Source of the DNA: CAVXYG01 sp963706835
GTDB taxonomy: Bacteria > Actinomycetota > Actinomycetes > S36-B12 > GCA-2699445
NCBI GenBank assembly: GCA_963706835.1
Contig: CAVPOB010000008.1
Span: forward strand, 186,001 to 250,000
Direction of reading: 5' to 3'
Length of the DNA: 64,000 bases
Below are positions 32,296 through 41,149 of this stretch, piece by piece (the stretch's first letter is position 1; every line of letters starts with the position of its first letter). The notes beneath the pieces were generated by a model. That model saw nothing but the letters and a program-made list of their open reading frames with translations. It did no database searches and was not told where the DNA came from. A program made the translations under genes and the position numbers.

Positions 32296-33302
32296 TCATC
32301 CTGATTGCCGGCCCGCCTCGCCAGGGTCGCTGGGCCCTGCCGACCGTGTCGCATCCGGGGACGGCCGCATCCGGATGCTGCGCCAGCGCAGCAGGTCGGC
32401 AGAGAAGACCGCCAGGGCGATCCAGACCAGTGCGAAGCCAGCCCAGCGAGCAGCGGACATCGCTTCGCCGAACACCACCAGGCCGAGGACGAACTGCACC
32501 GCCGGACCGACGTACTGCAGGATCCCCAGCGTGCTCAGCGGGATGCGCACGGCGGCCACCCCGAAGAACAGCAACGGCACGGCGGTGACGGCTCCCGCGC
32601 CCGCCAGCAGCAGCGCGTGGCCGGCTCCGAACGAGGTGAACGTGCCGACCCCGGCAGCAGCCGTGCCGAGCAGATAGGCGACCGCGATGGGAGACGCCAG
32701 CGCAGTTTCCACGGCCAGGCTCGGCAGCGCATCGACACCGGCCCACTTCTTGACCAAGCCGTACAGGCCGAACGAGGTCGCCAGAGCCAGCGCGACCCAG
32801 GGCAGTCGGCCGTACCCGACGGTGATGACCACCACGCCCACCGCTCCGATGGCCACCGCCAGCCACTGCAGTGGACGCAGCCGCTCCCGCAGCACGATGA
32901 CGCCGAGCAGCACGGAGATCAGCGGGTTGATGAAGTACCCCAGTGACGCCTCGAGCACGTGGCCGTTGGTGACGGCCCAGATGAACACGCCCCAGTTCAC
33001 GGTCACCAGCGCCGCGGCCAGCGCCAGCAGCCAGCGGGTGCGCCGGGCGCGGCCAGCGCCGCCGCCACGGCTCCCCAGCCGCGCGACCAGCCACAACAAT
33101 CCGGCCACGAAGACCAGGGTCCACACGACGCGGTGGGCCAGGATCTCCATCGGCGCGGCCCGGTCGACCAGCGGCCAGTACAGCGGTGCCAGTCCCCATA
33201 GGGTGTACGCAGCCGATCGCGGCGGCGGTGCCGAACGGTCTCCGGTTGCGGTGGTGCGGATCGCGGCGCTAGCCGCACCGGCCGACCCGGTCCGCCGTTC
33301 AC
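32296..33302 (-). CDS. rarD: RarD/EamA-family permease; two frame breaks near the N-terminus
   Basis: Ten-helix drug/metabolite transporter family protein, about 334 residues after bridging two extra bases between 33205 and 33245. Segments AYTLWGLAPLYWPLV, HRVVWTLVFV, GYFINPLISVLLG, LQWLAVAIGAVGVV and LGILQYVGPAVQFVLG match RarD. GTG at 33302 overlaps the korB stop (GTGA), so it may be translationally coupled to korAB. Substrate unknown. Confidence 0.83.
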
Positions 33303-34355
33303 GCGATGACCCAGGTGTCGCGACCGTTGAGCAGATCCTGCAGGTCCGGCTCCGGATTGCGCTGCTTGGCTGCGGCCTATCTGCTCGCGCGACGAGACCG
33401 GTCGAAACTGGGCCGCTGCCACGTTGCGGAACACACCGATGGGGGTGTCCGTGAGCGTGACCGGGTCGCTCAACCGCGACAGCGCGAACGCCACCGAGGG
33501 GTCGTCGGCAGCCTCGCGGTGGACCAGGAGGTTGTCCACGCCGTGGTGGACGGCGTCCACGACGGCGATGCGGCCGTCGGGCAGCCGTGCGACGCCCTTC
33601 TCCAACTCCTTGCCGAACCGAATGGGCTCGCCGTCCTGCAATCGGATGAGCACGTCGTCGCGGTGGGCGGCGTCCTTCAGCGGCTCCCATGCACCATCGT
33701 TGAAGATGTTGCAGTTCTGGTAGATCTCCACCACAGCGCTGCCCTCATGGGCCGCCGCCTCCCGCAGCACGGCGGTGAGGTGGGCGCGATCGGAATCGAT
33801 GGTGCGCGCCACGAAGGTCGCCTCGGCGCCCAGGGCCAGGGACACCGGGTTGAAGGGGTAGTCCAGCGAGCCGAATGGGGTGGACTTGGTGACCTTGCCC
33901 AACTCCGAGGTCGGGCTGTACTGGCCCTTGGTCAACCCGTAGATCCGGTTGTTGAACAGCAGGATCTTCAGGTTGACGTTGCGGCGCAGCGCGTGGATGA
34001 GGTGGTTGCCGCCGATGGACAGGGCGTCGCCGTCGCCGGTGACGACCCAGACCGACAGGTCGGGCCGCGTGGTCGCCAGCCCGGTGGCGATCGCGGGCGC
34101 CCGGCCGTGGATGGAGTGCAACCCGTAGGTGTTCATGTAGTACGGGAACCGGCTGGAGCAGCCGATGCCGGAGATGAAGACGATGTTCTCCCGGCGCAGC
34201 CCCAGCGACGGCAGGAAGCCCTGAACGGCGGCGAGGATGGCGTAGTCCCCGCATCCCGGGCACCACCGGACCTCCTGGTCGCTCTTGAAGTCCTTCGCCT
34301 TCTGCGGCTCGTCGGCCTTGGGGACCAGGTGCAGGGCGGGGAAGGTGTCGGTCAT
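33299..34355 (-). CDS. korB: 2-oxoglutarate:ferredoxin oxidoreductase beta subunit; one frame break
   Basis: Thiamine-diphosphate subunit of a 2-oxoacid:ferredoxin oxidoreductase. 351 residues with one extra base near 33377 (REQI then AAAKQRNPEPDLQDLL). Cys32 and Cys35 (WCPGCGDYAI) are cluster ligands; TGDGDALSIGGNH (about 106-118) is the ThDP/Mg motif; FNNRIYGLTKGQYSPTS follows. Two-subunit layout and length match the actinobacterial KorAB type. ATG overlaps the korA stop (ATGA). Confidence 0.92.
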
Positions 34356-36242
34356 GGCGTGGTCTCGACCTCCTTCGGGGCGCCGGCGGCGACCGCGGTG
34401 ATGGCTTCGGCCAGATCGTCGGCCCGGAACGGCAGGCCGCGCACGCGGTTCACCCCGACGATGTCGACCAGGTACTTGGCCCGCAGCAGCATCGACAGCT
34501 GGCCCAGGTTCATCTCCGGCACGATCACGTGGCGGTAGCGCCGCAGCACCTCGCCGGTGTTGTCGGGGAACGGGTTGAGGTGCCGCAGATGCGCCTGGGC
34601 CACCCGGACCCCCTGCTCGCGCGCCAACTGGCAGGCCGCCGTGATCGGCCCCTGGGTGGAGCCCCAGCCGAGGACGAGCACCTCGGCATCGTCGGCCGGG
34701 TCGTACACCGACAGCGGCGGCACCGTGGCGCTGATCCCGTCGATCTTCGCCTGCCGCAACCGCACCATGCGGTCGTGGTTGTCGGGATCGTAGGAGATGG
34801 TGCCGATCCCGTCGGCCTTCTCGATCCCGCCGATGCGGTGCTCCAGGCCCGGGGTGCCCGGCACCGCCCAGGGTCGGGCCAGCGTCTGCGGGTCGCGCAG
34901 GTAGGGCCAGAACTCCGCGTTGCCCTTCTCGTCGACATGGTTGGGCGCATCGGCGAACGTCACCGTCAGATCCGGCAGGTCGGACAGTTGCGGGATCCGC
35001 CACGGCTCGGCGCCGTTGGCCAGATAGCCGTCGGAGAGCAGGAAGACCGGCGTGCGGTACGTCGTGGCGATCCGGGCCGCCTCCAGCGCGGCGTCGAAGC
35101 AGTCGGCCGGGGTGCTGGGCGCCACGATCGGCACCGGCGCCTCGCCGTTGCGCCCGAACATCGCCTGCAGCAGGTCGGCCTGCTCGGTCTTGGTCGGCAG
35201 TCCGGTGGACGGCCCGCCCCGCTGGACGTCGATGATGATCAGCGGCAGCTCCAGGGCGACGGCCAGCCCGATGGTCTCCGACTTCAGCGCGATGCCCGGC
35301 CCGGAGGTCGTCGTGACCCCCAGCGCCCCGCCGTAGGCGGCACCGAGAGCCGCACCGATGCCGGCGATCTCGTCCTCGGCCTGGAACGTGGTCACGCCGA
35401 ACGCCTTGTGCTTGGACAGCTCATGCAGGATGTCGCTGGCCGGCGTGATCGGGTAGGTCCCCAGGAACAGCGGCAGGCCGGTCTGCCGCGCCGCCGCCAC
35501 CAGGCCGTAGGCGAGCGCGGTGTTGCCGGTGATGTTGCGGTAGGTTCCCGGCGGCAGGGCGGCGGGCATGACCTCGTAGCGCACCGAGAAGGTCTCGGTG
35601 GTCTCCCCGTAGTTCCAGCCCGCCTCCAGCGCGGCGAGGTTGGCGCGCCAGGATCACCGGCTTGGCCCCGAACTTCTCGTGCAGGAAGGCCTTCGTGGAG
35701 TCCATCGGCCGGTGGTACAGCCACGACAGCAGGCCGAGCGCGAACATGTTCTTCGCGCGCTCGGCCTCCTTCTTCGTCATGTCGAAGTCCTTCAGCGCCT
35801 CCACCGTGATGGACGTCAGCGCGACCGGATGCACGCGGTAGCTGTCGAGCGCTGCCGTCCTCCAGCGGGTTCGACTGCGTAGCCGACCTTGGCGATGGCC
35901 CGGCGAGTGAACTCGTCGGTGTTCACGATGATGTCGCCGCCGCGCCGCAGGGCCGCCCAGGTTCGCCTTCAGCGCCGCCGGGTTCATCGCCACCAGCACG
36001 TCGGCGGCGTCGCCGGGCGTGGTGATGGCGTGGTCGGCGAAGTGCAGCTGGAACGCCGAGACGCCCGGCAGCGTGCCGGCGGGCGCGCGGATTTCGGCGG
36101 GGAAGTCGGGCAGCGTGGACAGATCGTTGCCGAATGCCGCGGTCGCGGAGGTGAAGCGGTCGCCCGTCAGCTGCATGCCGTCGCCGGAATCGCCGGCGAA
36201 CCGGATGATGACGCCATCGCGTTGAATGAGTTGCTTGGCCAC
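34352..36242 (-). CDS. korA: 2-oxoglutarate:ferredoxin oxidoreductase alpha subunit (gamma-alpha fusion); four frame breaks
   Basis: Fused gamma and alpha domains, 628 residues after removing four extra bases (about 35648, 35850, 35869, 35957). Gamma domain opens IRFAGDSGDGMQLTGDRF; between breaks the chain reads ANLGALRRGGDIIVNTDEF, AVEPLEDGSLDSYRVHP and VILRANLAALEAGWNYGE; the alpha domain then has GTYPITPASDILHEL and TTTSGPGIALKSE. GTG 36242 follows GAGGCAGAGGG. Forms an operon with korB and probably rarD. Makes succinyl-CoA and reduced ferredoxin if the substrate is 2-oxoglutarate, which I infer from the family. Confidence 0.9.
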
Positions 36243-36399
36243 GCCCTCTGCCCTGCCTCGCCCCTGCGTCCGACCGCCCGTCTCGGCTGCAGGGAGTACT
36301 GTGCTGTCTCGGTCGCTTCCGCCCGCGACACGTCTACCCCATAGTGTCTCTCGCGCTGTCAAGGTGCGCCGCACGGGGGCGCGGGTCGTGTCGGGTGCG

Positions 36400-36891
36400 C
36401 TATCGATAGTTGGTGAATTGGACGGCGAAGTCCAGGTCGCTGCCCTTCACCAGGGTGATGACGGCCTGCAGGTCGTTCCGGCTCTTGCTGGACACGCGCA
36501 GCTCGTCGCCCTGGACCTGGGCCTTGACCCCTTTCGGCGCATCGTCGCGGATGATCTTGGCCACCTGTTTCGCCTGCTCCGAGGTGAGCCCCGACTGGAA
36601 GCTGCCCGTGATGCGGTACTCCTTGCCGGAGGCCTTCGGGTCGTCGGTGGTCAGCGACTTCAGGCTTACCCCGCGCTTGACGAGCTTCGACTGGAAGACG
36701 TCGAGCACTGCTCGCACCCGCTCCTCGCTGTTGGCGACCATGACGACCCCGAGCTCCCCGGACCACTCGATCCGCGCGTCGGTGCCCTTGAAGTCGTAGC
36801 GCTGGCCGATCTCTTTGGCGGCCTGCTGCAGTGCGTTGTCGACCTCCTGGCGGTCGACCTTGCTCACGATGTCGAAGCTGCTCTCTGCCAT
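36400..36891 (-). CDS. YajQ-family nucleotide-binding protein
   Basis: 163 residues, the full family length. N-terminus MAESSFDIVSKVDRQEVDNA, then RYDFKGTDARIEW, and near the C-terminus GDELRVSSKSRNDLQAVI identify YajQ (two ferredoxin-like folds; some members bind cyclic di-GMP). ATG at 36891 has AGGGACCGT upstream. Standing just before the tRNA-Tyr gene is its usual actinobacterial place. Frame intact. Confidence 0.92.
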   Translation of the reverse strand: MAESSFDIVSKVDRQEVDNALQQAAKEIGQRYDFKGTDARIEWSGELGVVMVANSEERVRAVLDVFQSKLVKRGVSLKSLTTDDPKASGKEYRITGSFQSGLTSEQAKQVAKIIRDDAPKGVKAQVQGDELRVSSKSRNDLQAVITLVKGSDLDFAVQFTNYR

Positions 36892-36909
36892 ACGGTCCCT
36901 CCGGTGCCA

Positions 36910-36940
36910 TTGGTCGTGCGACTGGTTCGATGTGTATCCT
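36910..36940 (+). promoter_or_regulatory. possible promoter for the tRNA-Tyr gene
   Basis: TATCCT (36935-36940) is an acceptable -10 box 48 bp before the tRNA; TTGGTC (36910-36915) could be the -35 with a long 19-bp spacer. Weak, but the only candidate between yajQ and the tRNA. Confidence 0.3.
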
Positions 36941-36988
36941 GGCGTACGTCCCGGGGCAGCACACCACGCGGTGCGGAACCGGAACAAC

Positions 36989-37074
36989 GGCAGGTTGCCC
37001 GAGCGGCCAAAGGGAACGGTCTGTAAAACCGTCGGCGTATGCCTACGTTGGTTCGAACCCAACACCTGCCACCA
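36989..37074 (+). tRNA. tRNA-Tyr (GTA), CCA encoded
   Basis: Acceptor stem GGCAGGT/ACCTGCC, anticodon loop CTGTAAA (GTA), a long variable arm as in class II tRNAs, T loop GTTCGAACC. The discriminator A is followed by genomic CCA (37072-37074). Fully paired, no indel. Confidence 0.96.
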
Positions 37075-37145
37075 CAGCGATTTCGCAACCGCGCGTCGCG
37101 CCTAGTACCCTGAGGGGGCCTTGGTGCGCGTGCGTACCGAACAGC

Positions 37146-37218
37146 GCCCCAATAGCTCAGTCGGCAGAGCGTCTCCATGGTAAGGAGAAGGTCTACGGTT
37201 CGATTCCGTATTGGGGCT
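37146..37218 (+). tRNA. tRNA-Thr (GGT)
   Basis: Acceptor stem GCCCCAA/TTGGGGC, anticodon stem TCTCC/GGAGA with loop ATGGTAA (GGT), T loop GTTCGATTC. 73 nt, no encoded CCA. Confidence 0.95.
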
Positions 37219-37222
37219 CGAG

Positions 37223-37242
37223 GACCACGGAGTGCCGTGGTC
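37223..37242 (+). other. hairpin between tRNA-Thr and tRNA-Met
   Basis: GACCACGG-AGTG-CCGTGGTC: a perfect 8-bp stem with a 4-nt loop filling the 28-bp spacer between the two tRNAs. A processing site in a shared precursor is the likely role; a weak terminator is the alternative. Confidence 0.55.
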
Positions 37243-37246
37243 ACTG

Positions 37247-37320
37247 GGCGGGGTAGCTCAGCCTGGCAGAGCAAGCGGCTCATAATCGCTGTGTCGCGGG
37301 TTCAAGTCCCGCCCCCGCTA
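37247..37320 (+). tRNA. tRNA-Met (CAT), elongator type
   Basis: Acceptor stem GGCGGGG/CCCCGCT with a G-T first pair, anticodon loop CTCATAA (CAT), T loop GTTCAAGTC. The G-T pair at 1-72 and the lack of three G-C pairs in the anticodon stem argue against initiator. 74 nt. Confidence 0.92.
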
Positions 37321-37376
37321 CCGTCGGCGCGGCGGAGCCCCGTCGCGCGCGAGTGATCGACCTGGAGGCGACTGCC

Positions 37377-37545
37377 ATGGCGAAGGCCACCGATATCCGG
37401 CCGAAGATCACCTTGGCGTGTCCGGACTGCAAGAACCGCAACTACATCACGCGGAAGAACCGGCGCAACAATCCGGATCGGCTCGGAGCTGTCGAAGCAC
37501 TGCCCGAGCTGCAACAAGCACACCATGCACAAGGAGACGCGCTAG
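37377..37545 (+). CDS. rpmG: ribosomal protein L33; one frame break
   Basis: Large-subunit protein, 55 residues once one extra G at 37495-37496 is bridged. Opens ATDIRPKITLACPDCKNRNY and resumes as ELSKHCPNCNKHTMHKETR. Two Cys-x2-Cys pairs (CPDC, CPNC) are kept, so this is the zinc-binding form. ATG follows GGAGG by 9 bp. A strong hairpin ends the unit. Confidence 0.93.
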
Positions 37546-37562
37546 CCGTCTCGAGCGTCTGA

Positions 37563-37592
37563 CGAAGGGGCGGTGATGGCACCGCCCCTTCG
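37563..37592 (+). terminator. terminator hairpin after rpmG
   Basis: Perfect 13-bp stem CGAAGGGGCGGTG/CACCGCCCCTTCG with loop ATGG, 17 bp after the rpmG stop. It separates rpmG from the ketoreductase gene. Confidence 0.8.
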
Positions 37593-37682
37593 CCATGCCC
37601 GGATACCGTGCGGCACCGCCCCGGTCGATGCGCCATCGGTCGCCAGCGGTAGCGTTCCGAGGCAGCGAGCAGGGGAGTGACC

Positions 37683-38505
37683 ATGGGGCGTTTCGACGAC
37701 CGGGTGGCGATCGTGACGGGCGCCGGTCGCGGGATCGGCCGCGCGACTGCCGAGCGGCTCGCCGCCGAGGGCGGCGCCGTTGTCGTCAACGACATCGACG
37801 CGGCCCCCGCGCGAGGAGGCGGCGCAGACCATCCGCCGATGCCGGCGGCCGGGCGCTGGCCGGTCGTCGCCAACACCGTCGACTATGGCGCAGGCGCGAG
37901 CGCCTCGTCGCCGAGGCGGTCGAGCGAGTTCGGCCAACTCGACATCGTGGTCAACAACGCCGGCACGACTCGGGACAAGATGTTCCACGGCATGACCGAC
38001 GAGTCTGTTCGACCTCGTCGCTCGACGCCAATCTGCGTACCGCCTACCACACCACGCTGGCCGCGATGCCCTACCTGCGCGAGGCCGCGAAGGCGGAGAT
38101 CGAGCAGAGCAGGGTCGCCCCGGCTACCAGCGCAAGATCGTGTTCACCTCCAGCGTGGCAGCCCTGATGGGCAACCCCGGGCCAGTTCAACTACACCGCG
38201 GCCAAGGGCGGTCTGATCGCGGTCACCAAGACACTGGCGCGAGAGCTCGGGCCCTTCGGCATCAATGTCAACGCCGTGGCGCCCGGATTCGTGGAGACCC
38301 GGCTGACCCAGGCCAAGGCGGCGGGTGAGACCTACGGGATCCCGGAGGAGACGCGGGCGATGGCGCGCGGCCATGATCGCGCTGGGCCGGCTCGGGCAGG
38401 CCCGAGGACATCGCCGCGGTGACCGCCTTCCTGTGCAGCAGCGACGCCGACTTCGTTTCCGGCGTCACCATCCCGGTGACCGGCGGGCAGTTCGGCGGCA
38501 TGTAG
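37683..38505 (+). CDS. short-chain dehydrogenase (3-oxoacyl reductase-like); about eleven frame breaks
   Basis: NAD(P)H-dependent ketoreductase. ATG 37683 follows GGGGAGTG. N-terminus RVAIVTGAGRGIGRATAERL is the cofactor site; NNAG, SSVAALMGNPGQFNYTAAKGG (Ser, Tyr, Lys of the active site) and VNAVAPGFVETRL follow in shifting frames. Counting nine extra and two missing bases gives exactly 271 residues ending TIPVTGGQFGGM. This is the highest break density in the window. It stands 3 bp before the two MaoC genes, so a reductase-plus-dehydratase role in acyl elongation is likely; alternatively a 3-hydroxyacyl-CoA dehydrogenase. Confidence 0.8.
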
Positions 38506-38508
38506 CCG

Positions 38509-38962
38509 ATGAACCGCGACCTGATCGGCAGGGTGTACCCGCCGGCCGAGCCGTATCAGGTCGGCCGCGAGAAGGTGCGGGAGTTCGCCCGCGCCATCGG
38601 CGAGGCCAGCCCGATCTGCCACGACGTGGCCGCGGCGCGTTCGGCCGGGTACGCCGATGTCGTCGCACCGGTCACCTTTGCCTTCGCGCTCACCATGCGG
38701 GCCACCGATGCGGCGTTCCACGACCCGGAGTTGGGGCTGGAGTACGCCATGGCGGTGCACGGGTCGCAGCGGTTCAGCTACCGTCGGCCGATCGTCGCCG
38801 GCGACGAGATCTCCGTCACCTGCCGCATCGCCGACATCGGCAGTGCGCGGCAGCAACGAGGTGCTCACCACCCACTGCGAACTCATTGACGCCGCCGGCG
38901 AACTCGTCGCGACGACCAGCGAGGTCATCGTTACTCGGGGGACCGCTGGAGGATCCTCGTGA
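38509..38962 (+). CDS. hadA: MaoC-type dehydratase, HadA-like subunit; one frame break
   Basis: N-terminal-type hotdog subunit of a (3R)-hydroxyacyl-ACP/CoA dehydratase. 150 residues with one extra base near 38846: before it VYPPAEPYQVGREKVREFA and FSYRRPIVAGDEISVTCRI, after it GSNEVLTTHCELIDAAGELV. It lacks the hydratase Asp/His motif, which is in the partner. Starts 3 bp after the reductase; the stop overlaps hadB (GTGA). The place between rpmG and the tRNA-Trp/secE block matches mycobacterial hadABC; the substrate may differ. Confidence 0.87.
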
Positions 38963-39369
38963 AGGCGGGCGACGAGTTGGGTACGCGGCAGTTCCCGGTT
39001 CAGCTGACCGACCTGGTGCGGTACGCGGGGGCCGGCGGCGACTTCAACCCGATCCATTGGAACCGGCGCGTCGCGCGCTCGGTCGGACTCCCCGACGTCA
39101 TCGCCCACGGGATGTTCACCATGGCGCAGGCTGGCCGGTACGTCACCGATTGGGCGGGCGATCCCACTGCCGTGGAGACCTTCGAGGTTCGCTTCTCCGC
39201 GCCGGTCGTGGTCCCCGATGATGACCGCGGCGCCGTCATCGAAGTGTCGGCCACGGTGGCCGAGGTCTACGGCGATGGTCGGGTGGCCATCGATCTGCGG
39301 GCGGTCTGCGGCGGCGTGGTCGTGTTGAAGGACGCCCGCGCGGTCGTCCGAGTTGCGTCGCAGCGGTAG
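38959..39369 (+). CDS. hadB: MaoC-type dehydratase, HadB-like catalytic subunit
   Basis: 136 residues, intact. The hydratase-2 motif is seen as GGDFNPIHW (Asp and His, about 31-39), followed by AHGMFTMAQ. GTG at 38959 overlaps the hadA stop, so the two subunits are translationally coupled as expected for a heterodimer. Repeat DNA of 750 bp follows. Confidence 0.92.
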   Translation: MKAGDELGTRQFPVQLTDLVRYAGAGGDFNPIHWNRRVARSVGLPDVIAHGMFTMAQAGRYVTDWAGDPTAVETFEVRFSAPVVVPDDDRGAVIEVSATVAEVYGDGRVAIDLRAVCGGVVVLKDARAVVRVASQR

Positions 39370-39389
39370 ACCGGGCCCCCTCGGCAAGG

Positions 39390-39508
39390 GATTCGTCGCC
39401 GGGGCGCCTCGGCGATCGGTGCGTTGGTCCGGGGATCCTCGGCGAGCGGGTGGCCTGGTCCGGGGGTCCTGGGCGAGCGGTGCGTTGGTCCGGGGATCCT
39501 GGGCGAGC
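39390..39508. repeat. 30-bp minisatellite downstream of hadB
   Basis: Three clear copies of a unit containing TTGGTCCGGGGATCCT and ending GGCGAGC (39418-39447, 39448-39478, 39479-39508), with a degenerate fourth before them. Units of 30-31 bp. No supportable reading frame. Confidence 0.7.
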
Positions 39509-39657
39509 GTGGCCGCGAGGAGGCCGCCGCAGTCGGTCGGCAGCGATGGGCCTGATGGTCGCTGTTGTGCGGTGAGGGCACCCGTTGCGGGGGACTGCAG
39601 ACGCCGCGGGGGACTGCAGACGCCGCGGGGCTCGTGTGGCGCTGCCTCGCGCCGGGT

Positions 39658-39886
39658 CTGCACCCGTTTTGGGGGTATGCACCCGCGGCGGGGGCCATAT
39701 GGCGCTGTGAGTTGCCGGGTCTGCACCCGTTTTGGGGGTTTGCACCCGCGGCGGGGGCTATCCACCTCGATCCTTGCCCTCTTAACCCCCGTTTCAGGTG
39801 CAAACCCCCATGCCGGGTGCAGACATCGTCTGGTTTTGGCGGGAATCACCCCCGCTTCGGGTGCATACCCCCGTTCCGGGTGCAGA
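39658..39886 (+). repeat. composite A-A-B'-B' repeat array, locus 2 (downstream of hadB)
   Basis: Two module-A copies (from 39658 and 39721, period 63 bp; CTGCACCCGTTTTGGGGGT then TGCACCCGCGGCGGGGGC) followed by two inverted modules (about 39786-39823 and 39848-39885). It starts 289 bp after the hadB stop and reads A-A-B'-B' in the hadB direction. A short degenerate repeat with CTGCAGACGCCGCGGGG twice (39594-39630) precedes it. Nothing else seen up to murB. Confidence 0.83.
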
Positions 39887-40126
39887 TCCACCTGCCCCCG
39901 ACGCTGCTCGCGGCCCCCGGTGCACGAGCGAGCACTACCAGCCTCGTCGCTTCCAGAGGGGCTAGGCGTCATCAGGCCCAGGATCGCCAGCCGCATCCGC
40001 CCCGCATCCGCCCCGCATCCGCCCGCGGATCCGCCGGCATCCGCGCCCGCGATCCGCCGCATCGCCGCACGCGACGCGCCGCGGGCAACGGGCAGCGGGG
40101 GCAGCCGCGCCCTAGGGTGTGCAGTG

Positions 40127-41149
40127 ATGAGTGAGACACGACTGGCCGACCACACGACCCTCCATGTTGGCGGTCCGGCCCGCGAGTTCCGCACCGTGTT
40201 CGAGGAGCGGGAACTGGTCGAGGCGGTTCGGGATGCCGACGCCGCCGGCGTCCCGGTGCTGCTGCTGGGCGGGGGCAGCAACCTGCTGATCAGCGACGAC
40301 GGTTTCGACGGAATCGTCATCAAGGTCGCAACCTCCGGCGTTGACGTCGGCGCGGTCTGCGGGGCGGGCCGGGTCGAGGCCGCCGCCGGTGAGGACTGGG
40401 ACGGGTTCGTGGCGACACTCATCGATGAGGGCTACGCCGGGGCCGAGGCACTGTCCGGGATCCCGGGATCGGTGGGCGCGACCCCGATCCAGAATGTCGG
40501 GGCCTACGGCCAGGAGATCTCCCAGATCCTGGACCGGGTGCGCGTCCTGGACCGGGTCGACGCCACGGTTCGCGACTTCACGGTCGACGAGTGCGACTTC
40601 GGCTACCGCGACAGTCGCTTCAAGCGCGAGCCGCACCGGTTCGTCGTGCTCTCGGCGGTCTTCGAGATGCCGCGCTCGCAGTTCTCCCGGCCGATCCGCT
40701 ACGGCGAGCTGTCGCGGGCGGTCAACGTGGGCGTCGGGGATCGGGCCGAGTCGCGGCAGGTCCGAGAGGCGGTGCTGGCGCTGCGCCGCGGCAAGGGGAT
40801 GGTCATCGACCCGGCCGACCACGACACCTGGAGCGCGGGGTCGTTCTTCACCAACCCGGTGGTGACGGCCGGTGCGCTGCCCCCGGACGCCCCCGCCTTC
40901 CCCGTCGACGACACCCACGTGAAGGCGTCGGCGGCATGGCTGATCGAGCACTCCGGCTTCCACAAGGGCTACGGCGACGGCCCGGCAGGCATCTCCACGA
41001 AGCACTCGCTGGCCCTCACCAACCGCGGTGACGCCACGGCGGCGGACATCGTGGCACTGGCCCGCACCATCCGCGATGGCGTTCGGGAGCGCACCGGGAT
41101 CACACTGGTGCCAGAACCCGTGCTCGTGGGGTGCAGCCTGGACGGGTGA
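40127..41149 (+). CDS. murB: UDP-N-acetylenolpyruvoylglucosamine reductase
   Basis: Reduces UDP-GlcNAc-enolpyruvate to UDP-MurNAc with FAD/NADPH in peptidoglycan synthesis. 340 residues. N-terminal ADHTTLHVGGPAREF, FAD loop LLGGGSNLLISDDGFDG, then GAEALSGIPGSVGATPIQN, the catalytic-serine segment WSAGSFFTNP and the C-terminal glutamate in LVPEPVLVG. ATG 40127; the upstream GTG at 40124 is less likely. Overlaps the permease start. Confidence 0.95.
   Translation: MSETRLADHTTLHVGGPAREFRTVFEERELVEAVRDADAAGVPVLLLGGGSNLLISDDGFDGIVIKVATSGVDVGAVCGAGRVEAAAGEDWDGFVATLIDEGYAGAEALSGIPGSVGATPIQNVGAYGQEISQILDRVRVLDRVDATVRDFTVDECDFGYRDSRFKREPHRFVVLSAVFEMPRSQFSRPIRYGELSRAVNVGVGDRAESRQVREAVLALRRGKGMVIDPADHDTWSAGSFFTNPVVTAGALPPDAPAFPVDDTHVKASAAWLIEHSGFHKGYGDGPAGISTKHSLALTNRGDATAADIVALARTIRDGVRERTGITLVPEPVLVGCSLDG

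Noticed and set aside
40124..40126. GTG at 40124 as the murB start
   Set aside because: It only adds one residue before the ATG at 40127, with no better ribosome site.
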